DNA of 64,000 nucleotides from CALOCY01 sp942491975 (GTDB lineage Bacteria > Bacteroidota > Bacteroidia > Bacteroidales > Prolixibacteraceae): contig CALOCY010000004.1 of NCBI GenBank assembly GCA_942491975.1, positions 1,302,001-1,366,000 of the forward strand, written 5' to 3'. Under the pieces are notes generated by a model. That model was not told the DNA's origin, searched no databases, and saw only the letters and a program-made list of their open reading frames with translations. A program made the position numbers and the translations under genes. The stretch's first letter is position 1. The number at the start of each line of letters is the position of its first letter. Of the stretch, positions 42,613 through 51,316 are shown one piece after another.

Positions 42613-42843
42613 AACGGTAAAATTACGAAAACAACTTTAGATTATAAAAAGAGGACTTTTAGAAACAATTTGAAAGTTAAATACGTACATTAAAAATTCT
42701 TTGTTGCGTAATAATACGCTATAGCCTTTAATTCAAAAGGATACAAAAAAACCTTGACCCGAAAAAGAGGAAGCTGAAAATCATAGAAAGAGCAGGCAAA
42801 ATCTTAATGGTTACTAAAAAACATTGAAACTATTTGACCACTG

Positions 42844-42930
42844 ATCCCGATACGCTTTGCTATCGGGATTAATTCGACTTTTCATTTTCAGTTCACTACG
42901 TTCCTGAAAACGGAGTCTCATTGAAAAAAA
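42844..42930. repeat. Dispersed structured repeat, family A, copy 3
   Basis: Hairpin ATCCCGATA/TATCGGGAT (42844-42869), then GACT...TTTTCAG paired with CTGAAAA...AGTC around a loop with CACTACG, ending in ATTG plus an A-run. Both arms of the second stem changed together relative to copies 1 and 2. The A-run also forms part of the slyD terminator. Upstream, 42613-42843 holds nothing else recognisable. Confidence 0.7.
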
Positions 42931-42957
42931 GCCTTCCCGATATAACGAAAAGGCTTT
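42924..42957 (-). terminator. Intrinsic terminator of slyD
   Basis: AAAGCCTT (42928-42935) pairs with AAGGCTTT (42950-42957) around a 13-base loop; the minus strand continues into a T-run. It lies 27 bases after the slyD stop. Confidence 0.8.
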
Positions 42958-42984
42958 ATATAGCGTTAAAACAAGATTCTTAAA

Positions 42985-43542
42985 CTAGCTGCAACATCCG
43001 CCACCTGAACCACATTCACTCTCTTTAGGATCATCGCAACAACCGCCGCCACAACCAGCTTCTGAGAAGATTTGAGCAAGCTCTTCTTCGGTAGCGTCAC
43101 GTACTTCCAATACTTTTCCGGTAAAGAACAGGTCTTCGCCTGCCAACGGATGATTAAAATCAACACGTACCTCTTTCTCGTCAACTTTAAGGATCATTCC
43201 GGTCAATCGACGGCCATCAGAGCTCATCATCGGTACACTGTTTCCTTCACGGATCATCTCTTCATCGAACTTTCCGTCAACCAAAAATACGTCCCTGGGC
43301 AGGTTTACAATCGCTTTTTCGTCTACATCGCCGTAAGCATCACCACTTTTAAGTGACATTTCAAAATCATCATCTACTTTCAACCCCGCCAGATATTCCT
43401 CAAATTTAGGGAGCATTAAACCTGCTCCGTACAAAAATTTCATCGGGTTTTCGGCAGTTGCCTGCTCAATCATTTCCCCCCCGGCATTATCGAACCTGAG
43501 ATCGTAGCTCAGTGATACCATCATGTTTTTAGTAATTTCCAT
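42985..43542 (-). CDS. FKBP-type peptidyl-prolyl isomerase, SlyD type, with cysteine-rich tail
   Basis: A 185-residue SlyD-like isomerase/chaperone. FKBP strands flank an insert-in-flap domain (about 65-125: FEMSLKSGDAYGDVDEKAIV and NSVPMMSSDGRRLTGMILKV); VDFNHPLAGEDLFFTGKVLE closes the FKBP part. The C-terminal tail has nine Cys in CGGGCCDD..CGSGGGCC patterns, suited to Ni or Zn binding, replacing the His-rich tail of E. coli SlyD. Role: proline isomerisation and metal storage or delivery. No metalloenzyme cluster is near. Confidence 0.9.
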   Translation of the reverse strand: MEITKNMMVSLSYDLRFDNAGGEMIEQATAENPMKFLYGAGLMLPKFEEYLAGLKVDDDFEMSLKSGDAYGDVDEKAIVNLPRDVFLVDGKFDEEMIREGNSVPMMSSDGRRLTGMILKVDEKEVRVDFNHPLAGEDLFFTGKVLEVRDATEEELAQIFSEAGCGGGCCDDPKESECGSGGGCCS

Positions 43543-43776
43543 AATCTGTTTTTATATATACTGGTTAATTTTTTTGAATTCAAGGACTTAAACTTTTCCG
43601 TTTTTAAGAAGTGCAAAGAAATAAAATCATTCCCTGTTCCACAAATTATACGAACTGTTATTTTATAATACATAACCTGACAACGTTAACAATCTGCCAG
43701 CTTTAGTTCAAACAACAACGACTTTCCAATAATTGTTTTGCACCTTATTTATTTAAAATTTTTCGTATTCGTTTCG

Positions 43777-43784
43777 TACATTTG
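43777..43784 (+). promoter_or_regulatory. Candidate -7 promoter element for ligA
   Basis: TACATTTG matches TANNTTTG, 25 bases before the ATG at 43809, and shows that a TTG at 43782 is not the start. No -33 TTTG at 19 bases. Confidence 0.5.
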
Positions 43785-43808
43785 TTTTCGGTAATAACAA
43801 ATCAAAAA

Positions 43809-45872
43809 ATGGACAAGCAACAAATTGCCTCACATATCCAAAAACTGCGTAAAGAGCTGGATGAACACAACTACAACTATTATGTACTTAATACACCTGT
43901 AATCAGTGATTACGAATTTGATATGAAGATGCGTGAGCTTCAACAGCTCGAAGCAGAACATCCCGAATATGACGATCCCAACTCCCCTACCCGGCGTATA
44001 GGGAGCGATATCAACAGTGCGTTTGTGCAGGTTACCCACAACTATCCTATGCTATCGCTCTCCAACGCCTATTCCGAAGAAGAAGTGGCCGATTTTGACC
44101 AGCGCATTCGAAAACTGATTGATCAGGAAGTGGAATATGTGTGCGAACTGAAATTTGACGGTACCTCCATTTCATTGACCTATGAAGCCGGGAAATTGGT
44201 ACGTGCCGTCACACGTGGCGATGGCGTACAGGGCGACGATGTGACCGAAAACGTAAAAACCATCCGTTCGGTACCACTCACCCTTCGTGGCAATGATTTC
44301 CCCCACAGCTTTGAAATACGTGGAGAGGTGCTAATACCCTTCGATGTCTTTGACCAACTAAACAGAGAGCGTCAGGAAGCAGGAGAAGCCCCGTTTGCCA
44401 ATCCGCGCAATGCCGGTTCGGGCACACTGAAAATGCAAAACCCGGCCGAAGTGGCCAAGCGCCGGCTTGATGCCTACTTTTATTATATGCAGGGAGAAAA
44501 CCTGCCGTCCGACAGCCATTACGAGAACCTGCAACAGGCTCAAAAGTGGGGCTTCAAAGTATCGGAGCATACACAAAAGTGTGCTTCACTGAAAGAGGTA
44601 TCCGATTTCCTGCAGAAATGGGATGTCGAACGCCAGCAACTGCCGGTAGCCACCGATGGTGTGGTGATAAAGGTGGACTCAAAACAGTTGCAAGACGAAT
44701 TGGGTAATACGGCCAAATCGCCCCGATGGGCTATTGCCTACAAGTTTAAAGCTGAACAGGCTGTTACTACCCTAAAATCAGTCACTTACCAGGTAGGGCG
44801 CACCGGGGCTGTCACCCCTGTAGCCAACCTTGAGCCGGTACTGTTGGCCGGGACTATGGTAAAACGGGCATCGCTGCACAACGCCGATATTATTGAAAAA
44901 CTGGGCCTTTCGCTAAACGATACAGTGTACGTTGAAAAGGGCGGGGAGATCATTCCGAAGATTGTCAACGTGGACAAAAATCAACGCTCTTCGGCAAGCC
45001 GCCCCATCCGGTTTATCAACTGCTGTCCCGAATGCAACACCCCGCTTGTACGTAAAGAGGGCGAAGCAGCACACTACTGCCCCAACGAAGAGGGCTGCCC
45101 TCCCCAGATCAAAGGAAAACTGGAACATTTCATCAGCCGCAAGGCGATGGATATCGACGGGTTGGGCAGCGAAACCATTGACCAGTTTTACCAACAGGGG
45201 TTGATACGAAATATAGCCGACCTGTACGAACTGAAAAAAACTCAAATCCTGGCACTGGAAGGGCACCAGGAAAAATCGGCACAAAACATCATCTCCGGTA
45301 TCGAAGCCTCTAAAAAAATACCGTTTGAGCGGGTGCTGTTCGCATTGGGCATACGCTATGTGGGCGAAACAGTGGCTAAAAAGCTGGCGAAGGCTATGGG
45401 TTCTATGGATAAATTGATTGCCGCTACTGAAGAAGAATTGATTGAGGTAGACGAGATTGGTGAAAAAATTGCCGAAAGTTTAGTGGCATGGTTAGCCAAA
45501 GATGCACACCAACAATTGATTAAACGGCTCAAAAGCTACGGCTTGCAATTGGAAATGACCGAAGCACAACAGCCATCGGGACACCAACTGGAGAGCCTCA
45601 ATTTTGTGGTATCGGGCAATTTTGGCACCCCACAACGACGTAAAGAGCTGGAAAACCTTGTAGAACAGCACGGTGGTAAACTGGTCAGTTCCATATCGGC
45701 CAAAACCAGTTACCTGCTGGCCGGTGATAAAACGGGGCCTGCAAAGCTGCAAAAAGCCCAAAAATTAGATATCCCCGTTATCAATGAAGCTCAATTTTTT
45801 GAGATGATTGGCAATAAGACCAATAATGATGAAAAAACAGAAGATGGGCCGGTGCAGCGGAGTCTTTTTTAA
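43809..45872 (+). CDS. ligA: NAD+-dependent DNA ligase
   Basis: A 687-residue ligase that seals nicks with NAD+. Ia domain (DNPNSPTRRIGSD-like block), adenylation domain with the AMP-lysine in CELKFDGTSISLTYEAG, FEIRGEVLIPFDVF and TDGVVIKVDS, then the OB fold (VGRTGAVTPVANLEPVLLAG), a Cys4 zinc finger (CCPECNTPLV; HYCPNEEGCP), HhH repeats (MDIDGLGSETIDQFYQQGLI), and a C-terminal BRCT domain (NFVVSGNFGTPQRRKELENL). All parts are present. The ATG at 43809 is preferred because of the -7 element at 43777. Confidence 0.97.
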   Translation: MDKQQIASHIQKLRKELDEHNYNYYVLNTPVISDYEFDMKMRELQQLEAEHPEYDDPNSPTRRIGSDINSAFVQVTHNYPMLSLSNAYSEEEVADFDQRIRKLIDQEVEYVCELKFDGTSISLTYEAGKLVRAVTRGDGVQGDDVTENVKTIRSVPLTLRGNDFPHSFEIRGEVLIPFDVFDQLNRERQEAGEAPFANPRNAGSGTLKMQNPAEVAKRRLDAYFYYMQGENLPSDSHYENLQQAQKWGFKVSEHTQKCASLKEVSDFLQKWDVERQQLPVATDGVVIKVDSKQLQDELGNTAKSPRWAIAYKFKAEQAVTTLKSVTYQVGRTGAVTPVANLEPVLLAGTMVKRASLHNADIIEKLGLSLNDTVYVEKGGEIIPKIVNVDKNQRSSASRPIRFINCCPECNTPLVRKEGEAAHYCPNEEGCPPQIKGKLEHFISRKAMDIDGLGSETIDQFYQQGLIRNIADLYELKKTQILALEGHQEKSAQNIISGIEASKKIPFERVLFALGIRYVGETVAKKLAKAMGSMDKLIAATEEELIEVDEIGEKIAESLVAWLAKDAHQQLIKRLKSYGLQLEMTEAQQPSGHQLESLNFVVSGNFGTPQRRKELENLVEQHGGKLVSSISAKTSYLLAGDKTGPAKLQKAQKLDIPVINEAQFFEMIGNKTNNDEKTEDGPVQRSLF

Positions 45873-45874
45873 GA

Positions 45875-45946
45875 TTGATTTAAGAACACCGATTAACGAT
45901 ATAAGATTTCTGAACTTCTAAAATCGCTATTCGTTGATCGATGTTC
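45875..45946. repeat. Dispersed hairpin repeat, family B, copy 2
   Basis: GAACACCGATTAACGA (45884-45899) and TCGTTGATCGATGTTC (45931-45946) pair at 14 of 16 positions. It begins three bases after the ligA stop. Its first 25 bases are the reverse complement of 24157-24181, also just after a gene. It has no T-run, so a repeat family is favoured over a simple terminator. Confidence 0.55.
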
Positions 45947-46014
45947 GATATTCAGGAAAAATGTAAAACCTAATAAAGCAAAGCCACTGTTGGCTGCTAC
46001 TAAAACATATTAAT

Positions 46015-46917
46015 ATGAATAAATGTCTTGTGATTCTTCTGGTTTTTCTTACAATGGGTTATACAAATCCAAAGAAAAATATATCAACAGATAATATTGT
46101 CGATACAGTTGTGAACAGAGAAGGTGTAGAAAAACCGCCATTAAAGCATCTTGCATTGATTGATTCAATTCTAGATAAAAATACTAATAATCAAACCTTT
46201 GATGCATTTAAAAAACACATTGAATCTAAATTTTGGAGGATTGTAGAAGATTCTACTTTTTGTGATACGTTCTTAGTAAATAACTATAAAATAATTGTCT
46301 CAAACATTGCAAAAGATTCATGTTTGAGGCTTATGCATGAAAGCAATAGCATTTCCTTCTTTGGTTCATGTCGTACTGGTAGAAAAGAACAATTGAATGA
46401 CTTCTCTACAAGGTTAAATGATTCTACCCTGATAGTAACATTTTTAAATGGTGAAACAGATACAATTAAAAACAGAAAAGGAAGTGTTGAATATGGAGAC
46501 CTTGTATTTGATTCTAGAGCCTATGAATATTTTGGATATATACCGAAATTGTCATACCATGTTTTATCCAGTACAGGATATGAAAGTTGTGGCTTTCAAA
46601 TATTAAAAGCACCTAATGACTATTTAAAATTTGATTTTAATGAAGGCTTTGCTATAAATCAAAATCATACTCTATTTTTTTCTTATTGTGAGACTGGCCT
46701 TGAACTTGGAGCTTTCCAGCTATATCGTTTAGAAAATAATTCTTTGATAAAGATCATGGACTATTACCAAAAAGAGGGAAGTGATTTTTTGGGAGATGTA
46801 CAGCTTGTATATTGGGTTACTGACTCGACACTTGCAATAATAAAAGGAGGGTATAATGCAAAAAGACCTTTTGATTCATATGCTATTTTAAAGATTATAC
46901 CTGATGATAATAACTAA
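46015..46917 (+). CDS. Exported protein of unknown function
   Basis: 300 residues. A weak signal peptide (MNKCLVILLVFLTMGYTNPK) suggests export. The body is a mix of strand and acidic/aromatic residues, with pairs of Cys (DTF..ASSC at about 110; CETGLE) and a YGDLVFDSRAYEYFGYIPKL segment. I recognise no family. Codon use is clearly more AT-rich than the neighbouring ligA or dapA genes, consistent with acquired DNA. It lies just upstream of a RhuM gene and a broken transposase. Confidence 0.6.
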   Translation: MNKCLVILLVFLTMGYTNPKKNISTDNIVDTVVNREGVEKPPLKHLALIDSILDKNTNNQTFDAFKKHIESKFWRIVEDSTFCDTFLVNNYKIIVSNIAKDSCLRLMHESNSISFFGSCRTGRKEQLNDFSTRLNDSTLIVTFLNGETDTIKNRKGSVEYGDLVFDSRAYEYFGYIPKLSYHVLSSTGYESCGFQILKAPNDYLKFDFNEGFAINQNHTLFFSYCETGLELGAFQLYRLENNSLIKIMDYYQKEGSDFLGDVQLVYWVTDSTLAIIKGGYNAKRPFDSYAILKIIPDDNN

Positions 46918-46985
46918 CGCATTCTAGATAAACCCAATTAAATACATATTAATTTAGCAACCTTGTAAATCCCTATAAAAAAACA

Positions 46986-47987
46986 ATGAACACTTCTGAA
47001 ATCATACTATATACCACCCCTGATGGCCATGTAAAGCTGGAGGTTATTCTTCAAGACGAAACAGTGTGGCTAACCCAAAAAGCAATGGGTGAGTTGTTTG
47101 GCGTAGTCAAATCAACCATTAGTGAGCATTTATCAAATATCTATGAAAATGGAGAGTTACAAAAAGAAGCAACTGTTCGGAAAATCCGAACAGTTCAAAA
47201 TGAAGCTGGTCGTAATGTAAATCGAAACCTTGAGTTTTATAACCTTGATGCAATAATCTCGGTCGGCTATCGTGTCAATTCAAACCAAGCCACACAATTC
47301 AGGATTTGGGCAACAAAAACACTAAAAGAGTTCATCATCAAGGGATTCGTGTTAGACGATGAGCGGTTAAAGCAAGGAGGACAGTTATTTGGCAAAGACT
47401 ACTTTGACGAGTTACTGGAACGTATTCGGGAAATACGTGCAAGCGAACGACGCTTTTACCAAAAAATTACAGATATTTATGCCACAGCTATTGATTATAA
47501 CAGCACAGCACTGGTAACAAAAGACTTTTTTGCCATTGTGCAGAATAAACTACACTGGGCAATCACAGGAAAAACAGCAGCTGAAATCATCTATTCCACA
47601 GCAGATGCCACAAAATTGTATATGGGGTTAACCAACTGGAAACAGGCACCAGATGGTAAAATTTTAAAATCAGATGTGGGCATTGCCAAAAATTACCTTA
47701 ACGAAGCACATATTAAAAAACTTAACCGCATTGTATCGGCCTATCTTGACCTTGCTGAAAGCAGGGCAGACAGGCATTTGGCTACCACAATGGAGGATTG
47801 GGCTAAATTTTTGAACCAGTTTCTGGAATTGTCAAGTTTTCCCATATTACAAGATAAGAGCAAAACCAGCACATTGGAAGCAAAATTGAAAGCAGATCAA
47901 GAGTACGAAAAATACCGGATAATTCAGGATAAAAACTATATATCCGACTTTGACAACGAAATAAAGCGTTTGAAAGGCGAAAGATAG
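46986..47987 (+). CDS. RhuM family protein
   Basis: A 333-residue RhuM protein (Virulence_RhuM). N-terminal part TVWLTQKAMGELFGVVKSTI, then LNIY-like HLSNIYENGELQKEATVRKI, a KilA-N-like/phage-antirepressor-type DNA-binding region, then the diagnostic NLDAIISVGYRVNSNQATQF, IWATKTLKEFIIKGFVLDDE and a C-terminal helical domain (EAHIKKLNRIVSAYLDLAES). RhuM proteins occur on mobile elements, often near restriction or transposon genes. Function unknown; a DNA-linked regulatory role is likely. No partner restriction genes are present here. It is AT-rich like its neighbour upstream. Confidence 0.88.
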   Translation: MNTSEIILYTTPDGHVKLEVILQDETVWLTQKAMGELFGVVKSTISEHLSNIYENGELQKEATVRKIRTVQNEAGRNVNRNLEFYNLDAIISVGYRVNSNQATQFRIWATKTLKEFIIKGFVLDDERLKQGGQLFGKDYFDELLERIREIRASERRFYQKITDIYATAIDYNSTALVTKDFFAIVQNKLHWAITGKTAAEIIYSTADATKLYMGLTNWKQAPDGKILKSDVGIAKNYLNEAHIKKLNRIVSAYLDLAESRADRHLATTMEDWAKFLNQFLELSSFPILQDKSKTSTLEAKLKADQEYEKYRIIQDKNYISDFDNEIKRLKGER

Positions 47988-48042
47988 AATGTGCCAATAA
48001 CAAAAACCATGAAAAAAAGATAACAATAAATTTCGATAAAAA

Positions 48043-48722
48043 ATGAACTCCCCCAGGTACAACCCCGCTATCCATCATCGTAGGAGCATCAGGCTTAAGG
48101 GATATGACTATTCACAAGAAGGGCTCTATTTTGTTACACTTTGCGTTCAGGATAAGAAATTCCTTTTTGGAGAAATAGAACACGGAAAAATGATTTTAAA
48201 CAAATATGGAGAGATAGCCCATGAAGAATGGATAAAAACAGCAACCTTAAGAAAAAACATATCGCTGGATGAATTTATTATCATGCCCAACCATATGCAT
48301 GGCATTATCTGCATCGATATCAAATTAAGAAAAACAACAACCCGATTGGAGAATTCAGATCGCCATCAAACAATATCGGGGCTATCATTAGAGGATATAA
48401 AGGAGCTACTACCAAAAAAATTAATCTTTTAAGACGAGAAGAGATCAAAAAAGAAAGAAAAGATAGTACGGTCGAATTGCCATTCGACCGAAAAATAAAA
48501 GAAACTTCTGAAAAGAAACGGAGCGAATCGCCATTCGACCAAAAAGAGATAAAAGAAACTTCTGAAAAGGAATGGGACGAATGGCCATTCGCCCCAACTG
48601 GCTCCATCTGGCAACGCAACTACTACGAACATATCATTAAAACAGAACAAGCCTACAGAAATATTTCTTCATATATTATCAACAATCCTATAAACTGGAA
48701 CAGAGATAAATTCAATAGATAA
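48043..48722 (+). pseudogene. REP-associated tyrosine transposase (Y1/RAYT), frameshifted
   Basis: The first frame (48043-48432) has RLKGYDYSQEGLYFVTLCVQ and the HUH motif in IIMPNHMHGIICI, typical of Y1_Tnp/RAYT proteins. Near 48330 (after IKLRK) the frame is lost: with one more base in GAAAAAC, NNNPIGEFRSPSNNIGAIIR and GYKGATTKKINLLRREEIKK follow and the frame runs on to WQRNYYEHIIKTEQAYRNIS and a stop at 48722. The reconstructed protein of about 225 residues is full length. RAYTs mobilise REP palindromes; several palindromic repeat arrays lie within 6 kb. The frame breaks by a homopolymer indel, so a sequencing error is possible. Inside the gene is an in-frame array of palindromic repeats (48472-48592). 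Confidence 0.8.
48472..48592 (+). repeat. In-frame tandem repeats with palindromic cores inside the transposase gene
   Basis: Three units begin with TCGAATTGCCATTCGA (48472), GCGAATCGCCATTCGA (48523) and CGAATGGCCATTCG (48578). The centres are 51 and 54 bases apart, so the frame is kept, encoding PFDRKIKETSEKKRSES, PFDQKEIKETSEKEWDEW and PFAP. The third core is a perfect palindrome. Confidence 0.75.
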
Positions 48723-48789
48723 CTCATAAAATACGTTTAAATTCATTTTAACCGAATCGCATCATTCACACCAGACAACATAACCAAGC

Positions 48790-49497
48790 ATGAAAAAAAC
48801 CTTTAAAATAATAGGATTCGATGCCGATGATACCCTTTGGGTAAATGAGTCCTATTTCCGGGAAACGGAAAAACTATTTTACAACCTGTTATCCGATCTT
48901 CAATCACCCGAAGTCATTGAAAAAGTGCTCTATAAAATAGAAATGCAAAACCTTAGCCTGTACGGTTACGGCATAAAGGGATTTATGCTTTCCATGATCG
49001 AAACTGCACTACGTATAAGCAATCATACCCTGCAACAACCGGTTATCGATAAAATTATTGCACTGGGAAAAGAGATGCTCGACAAGCCTGTGGTACTGCT
49101 TGATGGCGTTCAGGAAATATTGGAGAAACTTACACAGTCCGGCTATAAGCTGATTGTGGCCACCAAAGGGGATTTGCTGGATCAGGAACGGAAATTATCA
49201 AAATCAAACCTGGAGCAATATTTTCATCATATCGAAGTGATGAGCGATAAAAAAGAGGCGAACTACCAAAAATTACTGGCACATCTGGATATTGCCCCGG
49301 AAGATTTTTTGATGGTTGGTAACTCCCTGAAATCCGATATTATGCCCGTTTTAAACATCGGCGGTTATGGTATACATATCCCCTACCACACCACCTGGAT
49401 ACATGAAGAGGCAGGGAAAACAGGACACCTTGATAACTTTTGGGAGATTGGGCGAATTAGTGATATAGAACATATACTTGACCTTCAAAACAATTAG
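48790..49497 (+). CDS. HAD family hydrolase
   Basis: A 235-residue haloacid dehalogenase-like phosphatase. Motif I is IGFDADDTLWVNES (DxDxT), motif II is in LIVATKGDLLDQ, the motif III Lys is in VMSDKKEANYQK, and motif IV is MVGNSLKSDIMPVLNIGGYG. A helical cap lies between. The shape suggests a small-molecule phosphatase of the pyrophosphatase/phosphoglycolate type. No operon partner is evident; it starts after the broken transposase and precedes a repeat-bearing gap of about 210 bases. Confidence 0.9.
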   Translation: MKKTFKIIGFDADDTLWVNESYFRETEKLFYNLLSDLQSPEVIEKVLYKIEMQNLSLYGYGIKGFMLSMIETALRISNHTLQQPVIDKIIALGKEMLDKPVVLLDGVQEILEKLTQSGYKLIVATKGDLLDQERKLSKSNLEQYFHHIEVMSDKKEANYQKLLAHLDIAPEDFLMVGNSLKSDIMPVLNIGGYGIHIPYHTTWIHEEAGKTGHLDNFWEIGRISDIEHILDLQNN

Positions 49498-49709
49498 CAT
49501 TGACTCGGACAAACGGACTTGCAATACGTACTTTCCAGAAAAATAACGATTACAACACATACGTGGACATCCGCACCTGCAAATTCAGTTCGCTCCATTT
49601 GGGAACATGCTTTCCCCTCTTCTTCAATTCTACTATTCTTCACTACTCCAACCTCATTATTCCTTTTGTTTCCATTGCCGAAAAATAACAATGTAGTATA
49701 TTTACAATC
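49498..49709. repeat. Intergenic region with degenerate CGGAC-type palindromes
   Basis: Contains ACGGACTTGCAATACGT (about 49513) and ACGTGGACATCCGCACC (about 49561), degenerate relatives of the palindromes at 51131-51280. No gene is seen. Confidence 0.4.
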
Positions 49710-50231
49710 ATGGGTAGCATTAAACAACAACTCGCTTCATATTTTCTAAAAAAGAAACAGCAGGCAGTAAAACGTAACCGCCGTTTTCATAATAGTGCAT
49801 CGGCAAAATGCGTGGGGATCGTATGGATGGATGGTACAAACGGTGCACGGGAGGCCGCCCGACAGCTTACGGGCTACTTTTGCGAGAAAAATATTGTAGT
49901 AAAGACACTCTCCTACCACCCCTTGGTATCGGATGAGCTGAAAGAGAATGATTCTATCGTATCGGCAAAGGATTTTAACTGGCTGAAACAGCCGAAGTCA
50001 CCTCATGTTAAAGCATTTTTGCAGCACCCCAAAGACATTTTGATCAGCCTCTGTACCGAAGAGAACCTTGCCATGCAGCACATCATCGCGTTGGATTGTG
50101 CCGATATGAAAATGGGATGTGCAACGGATGGACACGACTTTATGGATGTGAGTATAGATGTAAACCAACAACCCGATCCACTTTTTTTAGCTGGGCAAAT
50201 TAAACACTACCTTGAAATGATTAACCGTTAA
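49710..50231 (+). CDS. DUF6913 family protein
   Basis: A 173-residue soluble protein. It has RRFHNSASAKCVGIVWMDGT, DFNWLKQPKSPHVKAFLQHP and VDIN-type end VSIDVNQQPDPLFLAGQIKH. DUF6913 proteins are Bacteroidota-specific, of unknown function, and usually lie directly before dapA, as here (13 bases). The C-terminus LISLCTEENLAMQHIIALDC and ADMKMGCATDG hints at a fold similar to aminotransferase/hydrolase cores, without proof. Confidence 0.75.
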   Translation: MGSIKQQLASYFLKKKQQAVKRNRRFHNSASAKCVGIVWMDGTNGAREAARQLTGYFCEKNIVVKTLSYHPLVSDELKENDSIVSAKDFNWLKQPKSPHVKAFLQHPKDILISLCTEENLAMQHIIALDCADMKMGCATDGHDFMDVSIDVNQQPDPLFLAGQIKHYLEMINR

Positions 50232-50244
50232 AACAACCATTGCT

Positions 50245-51123
50245 ATGAACCAACTATTCAGCGGCGCTGCTACAGCATTGATTACCCCTTTCAACAACGA
50301 TAAAACAGTTGATATTGAGGCGTTAAAAAAATTGGTGGATTACCAAATTGATAACTGCACCGATTTTCTGGTGGTGCTGGGTACTACTGCCGAGGCTGCT
50401 ACGCTCTCGTGCGAAGAGCGTCAACAAGTGGTTGATACGGTCATTCAACAAAACAACAAACGTGTACCTGTAGTGGCAGGTATTGGTGGCAACAACACCG
50501 CTGAAGTGGTAAAAACCATTCGCAATACAGATTTTCAGGGTATTGACGGCATACTATCGGTGGTACCCTACTACAACAAACCCACGCAGGAGGGTATTTA
50601 CCGGCACTACATGGCTGTGGCGGAAACTTCGCCTGTGCCGGTTATTTTGTACAACGTCCCAGGCCGTACCGGTACAAACATGACCGCCGAAACCACCCTC
50701 CGGTTGGCCCGTGCCTCCGAAAAATTTGTGGCGGTGAAAGAGGCCTCCGGTAATTTTCAGCAGATTTCTAAGATACTGCACAACCGCCCTGATAATTTTC
50801 TGGTACTCTCGGGCGACGACCCCATTACCGTACCCATGATGGCATTGGGTGCCAATGGTGCTATTAGTGTAGTGGGTAACGCACTGCCCAAACAAGCTTC
50901 AGACATGGTACATGCTGCCCTCGAAGGTGATTTTGCCAAAGCCGCCCAATTGCAACTCAACTTTGTTGAGCTATTGGATGCCCTATTTGCCGAAGGCAAC
51001 CCGGGAGGTGTAAAAGCACTGATGCACCAGATGCAACTAATCGAAAATGAGGTGCGGTTGCCGCTTTGCAAGGTTTCGGAGCAGCTATATAAAAGGATTA
51101 GTGAATTGTATACTGCCTTTTAG
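50245..51123 (+). CDS. dapA: 4-Hydroxy-tetrahydrodipicolinate synthase
   Basis: Condenses aspartate semialdehyde and pyruvate on the route to diaminopimelate and lysine. The 292 residues match the family. Seen: GAATALITPFNNDKTVDIEA, LGTTAEAATLSCEER (the GTTGE block, as GTTAE), VAGIGGNNTAEVVKTIRNTD, YYNKPTQEGIYRHYMAVAE with the catalytic Tyr, and the Schiff-base Lys in FVAVKEASGNFQ. Diaminopimelate feeds the cell wall, which fits the amidase and wall genes that follow. It forms a unit with DUF6913. Confidence 0.95.
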   Translation: MNQLFSGAATALITPFNNDKTVDIEALKKLVDYQIDNCTDFLVVLGTTAEAATLSCEERQQVVDTVIQQNNKRVPVVAGIGGNNTAEVVKTIRNTDFQGIDGILSVVPYYNKPTQEGIYRHYMAVAETSPVPVILYNVPGRTGTNMTAETTLRLARASEKFVAVKEASGNFQQISKILHNRPDNFLVLSGDDPITVPMMALGANGAISVVGNALPKQASDMVHAALEGDFAKAAQLQLNFVELLDALFAEGNPGGVKALMHQMQLIENEVRLPLCKVSEQLYKRISELYTAF

Positions 51124-51130
51124 TGTATAA

Positions 51131-51280
51131 CAGTACGGACATCAACGTCTGCAACAGCAAAGCATCAAACTCAGCTAGCACGGACGTCCACGTCCGGGAT
51201 AATATAATTATTACAATGTAGTCAGGCTTGTTGATAATTGTTCCTTTTGCTCAAAGCACGGACTACAAGTCCGCGCCAGC
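51131..51280. repeat. Array of CGGAC palindromes between dapA and the amidase gene
   Basis: Three hairpins: ACGGAC..GTCT (51135-51150), CGGAC..GTCCG (51181-51196) and GCACGGACT..AGTCCGCGC (51256-51276). Short palindromes of this type are a common interspersed repeat in Bacteroidota. Related ones are at 49.5 and 54.4 kb. Confidence 0.55.
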
Positions 51281-51316
51281 AAAGTAAACAATAAACTATA
51301 TTTTGACCGGATACCA

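Noticed and set aside
46986..47987. Prophage remnant around RhuM
   Set aside because: No integrase, capsid, tail or lysis genes nearby; RhuM alone does not show a prophage.
48310..48440. Programmed -1 frameshift in the transposase gene
   Set aside because: The run is GAAAAAC in the wrong phase for a standard slippery heptamer and RAYT genes are normally one frame; an indel or sequencing error is simpler.
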